From Acinetobacter bereziniae LMG 1003 = CIP 70.12 (GTDB taxonomy: Bacteria; Pseudomonadota; Gammaproteobacteria; Pseudomonadales; Moraxellaceae), in the NCBI RefSeq assembly GCF_000368925.1, contig NZ_KB849756.1, positions 576,288-592,299 on the forward strand: 16,012 nucleotides of DNA. Direction: 5' to 3'. A program made the position numbers and the translations under genes. Numbering within the stretch: the stretch's first letter is position 1; each line of letters starts with the position of its first letter. The notes beneath the pieces were generated by a model. The model worked only from the letters and a program-made list of their open reading frames with translations, did no database searches and had not been told where the DNA came from. This document shows positions 15,701 to 16,012 of the stretch, piece by piece.

Positions 15701-16012
15701 AGTTTGCTGATAAATAACAATCTGAACAGCCTCACCGACCGAAATCAGGTCTTGTTGTGACACTGTGACAGAAATATTACCTGTCGCTCCCTTACCTGCA
15801 CTTCCTGGTGTTTGTGGAATTGAGAAATTTAAACCAGTAGCATTATTCCCCAAGATATCAACAACTGCGATATCTGAACCTGCAACTTCAGTACGGTTTA
15901 CTCGGACTTCCTGACCTAGATTTAATGCAAATTCATCATTTACAGCATTAAGTGGCGGAAGAACAATCGAACCATTGCTTACTGAAGTTGGTGGTAGTGT
16001 TGCTGCATCATT
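12761..16012 (-). CDS. Bap-like type I-secreted adhesin, C-terminal part (5' end beyond the window)
   Basis: An open frame runs without a stop from the right edge to TAA at 12761, giving 1083 residues of a surface protein that must be larger. It is rich in Thr, Asn, Gly, Val and Ala, with almost no Cys. Three modules are visible. Each pairs a beta domain ending LPEGNYTV, LPPGVYTI or LGPGTYTI with a VCBS/cadherin-like unit of the form YGSLxIxxxGxYxYxxxAGExxGKxExFDYKL. The last 150 residues (about 934-1083) form a T1SS target: GNGGSDVLVYHVL, then ATGGNGTDHWTDFHAGN, NADIIDISDLLIGF and a DGNNVTLTLDRDG stretch, ending in hydrophobic LVL. This layout matches Acinetobacter Bap/BLP biofilm adhesins, which bind calcium and mediate attachment. 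A long hydrophobic insert lies in the first visible module. No secretion genes are visible. The exact Bap class is undecided. Confidence 0.85.
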   Translation of the reverse strand, partial: NDAATLPPTSVSNGSIVLPPLNAVNDEFALNLGQEVRVNRTEVAGSDIAVVDILGNNATGLNFSIPQTPGSAGKGATGNISVTVSQQDLISVGEAVQIVIYQQTSNGPVEVARGTSQGGIVTVGGIGIIGVVNSNDSIKLDFTNLPEGNYTVAVQADDSALTTLLKDVAITDLGGEGEILGASNAAAIEAAINAVLGPLGAPVLALVNTILIPVNTLGLPLSSVVNQLLNVLPISVVDYIVDAAVAPLLSNLLTIYEKTNISVTGTEEVFANYAVTGNVFADNGNGQDVIGGGSITEIDGAPVAQGSVTIQGEYGSLEINTLTGVFTYTVTAGESAVGKTEIFDYKLSNGATSDTAQIIINIAGTPADPGDLTPPDYVDQVVANDDLATVKNYQETVGDDVGVQGRASQLLGVNLLGLNVSLGNTVPFNFEVEENSTSSINVNVSGSFVNAALGGIVGTLLGTSGKVFNAVLERQYLDENGVAQKEYFIVQDAVKLTATGLLGAVFTYSGQINVDSLPPGVYTIALQENPTDAGLLQQILNLLDSTLSAQLFGGVELTMQAQTNKYLGSGSIEGNVISSVDGADEVNTTTFVTQVENEIGGPIVTLSGANTVVVGAYGTLYISPNGHYKYVSNGAPEDIGKVDTFTYTIRDFNGTQATAHLNIRIDGDNSGVVWDNANPQNDVTLPAPIVLDNSDHAVIGAVTNIHQTVTSTQGELKVASGLFGAGGNGTYTPTTFSIANTDSAHVVVKVNIPALSIGVAPQIILTIKDQNGVTVGTITQTPVLTVLGGTVTVDIPNLGPGTYTITSSASGNTGLAFNAAVTVDQNITHYNDIAPVTAAPITGNMLTDDTYNHAYAKFSIDTGNGQFTEVGYNGITIQGDYGSLFVKSDGSYVYTPKAGEIGRQEVFDYKLTVFGQDHIASLTVTIDAITTGDALRNTLISGELNDSFTGNGGSDVLVYHVLENASATGGNGTDHWTDFHAGNVTTDRNADIIDISDLLIGFNSANITTDLTASANYLKNYLGVRVDGNNVTLTLDRDGAGTTYTGKTDLLQLDNLAQSGAAFNGKTEDDILKLLLQNHQLVL
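13229..15205 (-). repeat. Three VCBS-like repeat units inside the adhesin
   Basis: The units lie at about 15205-14924, 14302-14015 and 13495-13229, each of roughly 90 residues and about 270-300 residues apart. They are divergent at the DNA level (no near-identical copies), so recombination between them is not expected to be strong. Units 1 and 3 are closest (YGSL through FDYKL in both). Unit 2 has YGTL and FTYTI and is the most divergent. Confidence 0.7.

Noticed and set aside
12761..15853. Adhesin starting at 15853
   Set aside because: That codon is TTG and the frame stays open with similar repeat-type composition to the window edge, so the gene starts outside.

Overview
The window is chromosomal DNA of a low-GC gammaproteobacterium, most likely an Acinetobacter species. 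This is inferred from the AT-rich composition, the compact operons, the large PstA/PstC permeases and a Bap-like adhesin C-terminus of the type known from Acinetobacter. The species cannot be named from the sequence alone.

Layout. Bases 1-199 are the end of an insertion sequence, with the first 39 codons of an IS5-type transposase pointing out of the window. About 560 AT-rich bases follow, holding a CRP/Vfr-like site, a sigma70-like promoter and two overlapping inverted repeats in front of dctA (760-2112, C4-dicarboxylate uptake). On the minus strand, pstS-pstC-pstA-pstB (7279 down to 2471) encode a complete high-affinity phosphate ABC importer. Four 11-bp-spaced Pho-box half-sites sit upstream of pstS. 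The pstS-pstC gap carries two stem-loops that could favour production of the binding protein over the membrane subunits. phoU and phoBR are not in the window.

Rightward from the pst promoter are a small three-helix membrane protein of unknown function (7634-7993), a single-component Rieske non-heme iron oxygenase (8134-9186) and a class I O-methyltransferase (9392-10057). A 413-base gap follows, with two strong terminators and an inverted pair of DnaA-box-like sequences. On the minus strand then come a tandem universal stress protein (10471-11313) and an overlapping pair, yigZ-like plus a hexapeptide acyltransferase (12649-11443). Last is the C-terminal 1083 residues of a very large type I-secreted Bap-like adhesin (12761-16012, running off the right edge).

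The gene content is mostly ordinary housekeeping and accessory metabolism. I see no CRISPR, tRNA, rRNA, phage or obvious defence system. The most informative material is regulatory (Pho-box array, dctA leader, pstS-pstC stem-loops, DnaA-box pair) and the domain layout of the adhesin.
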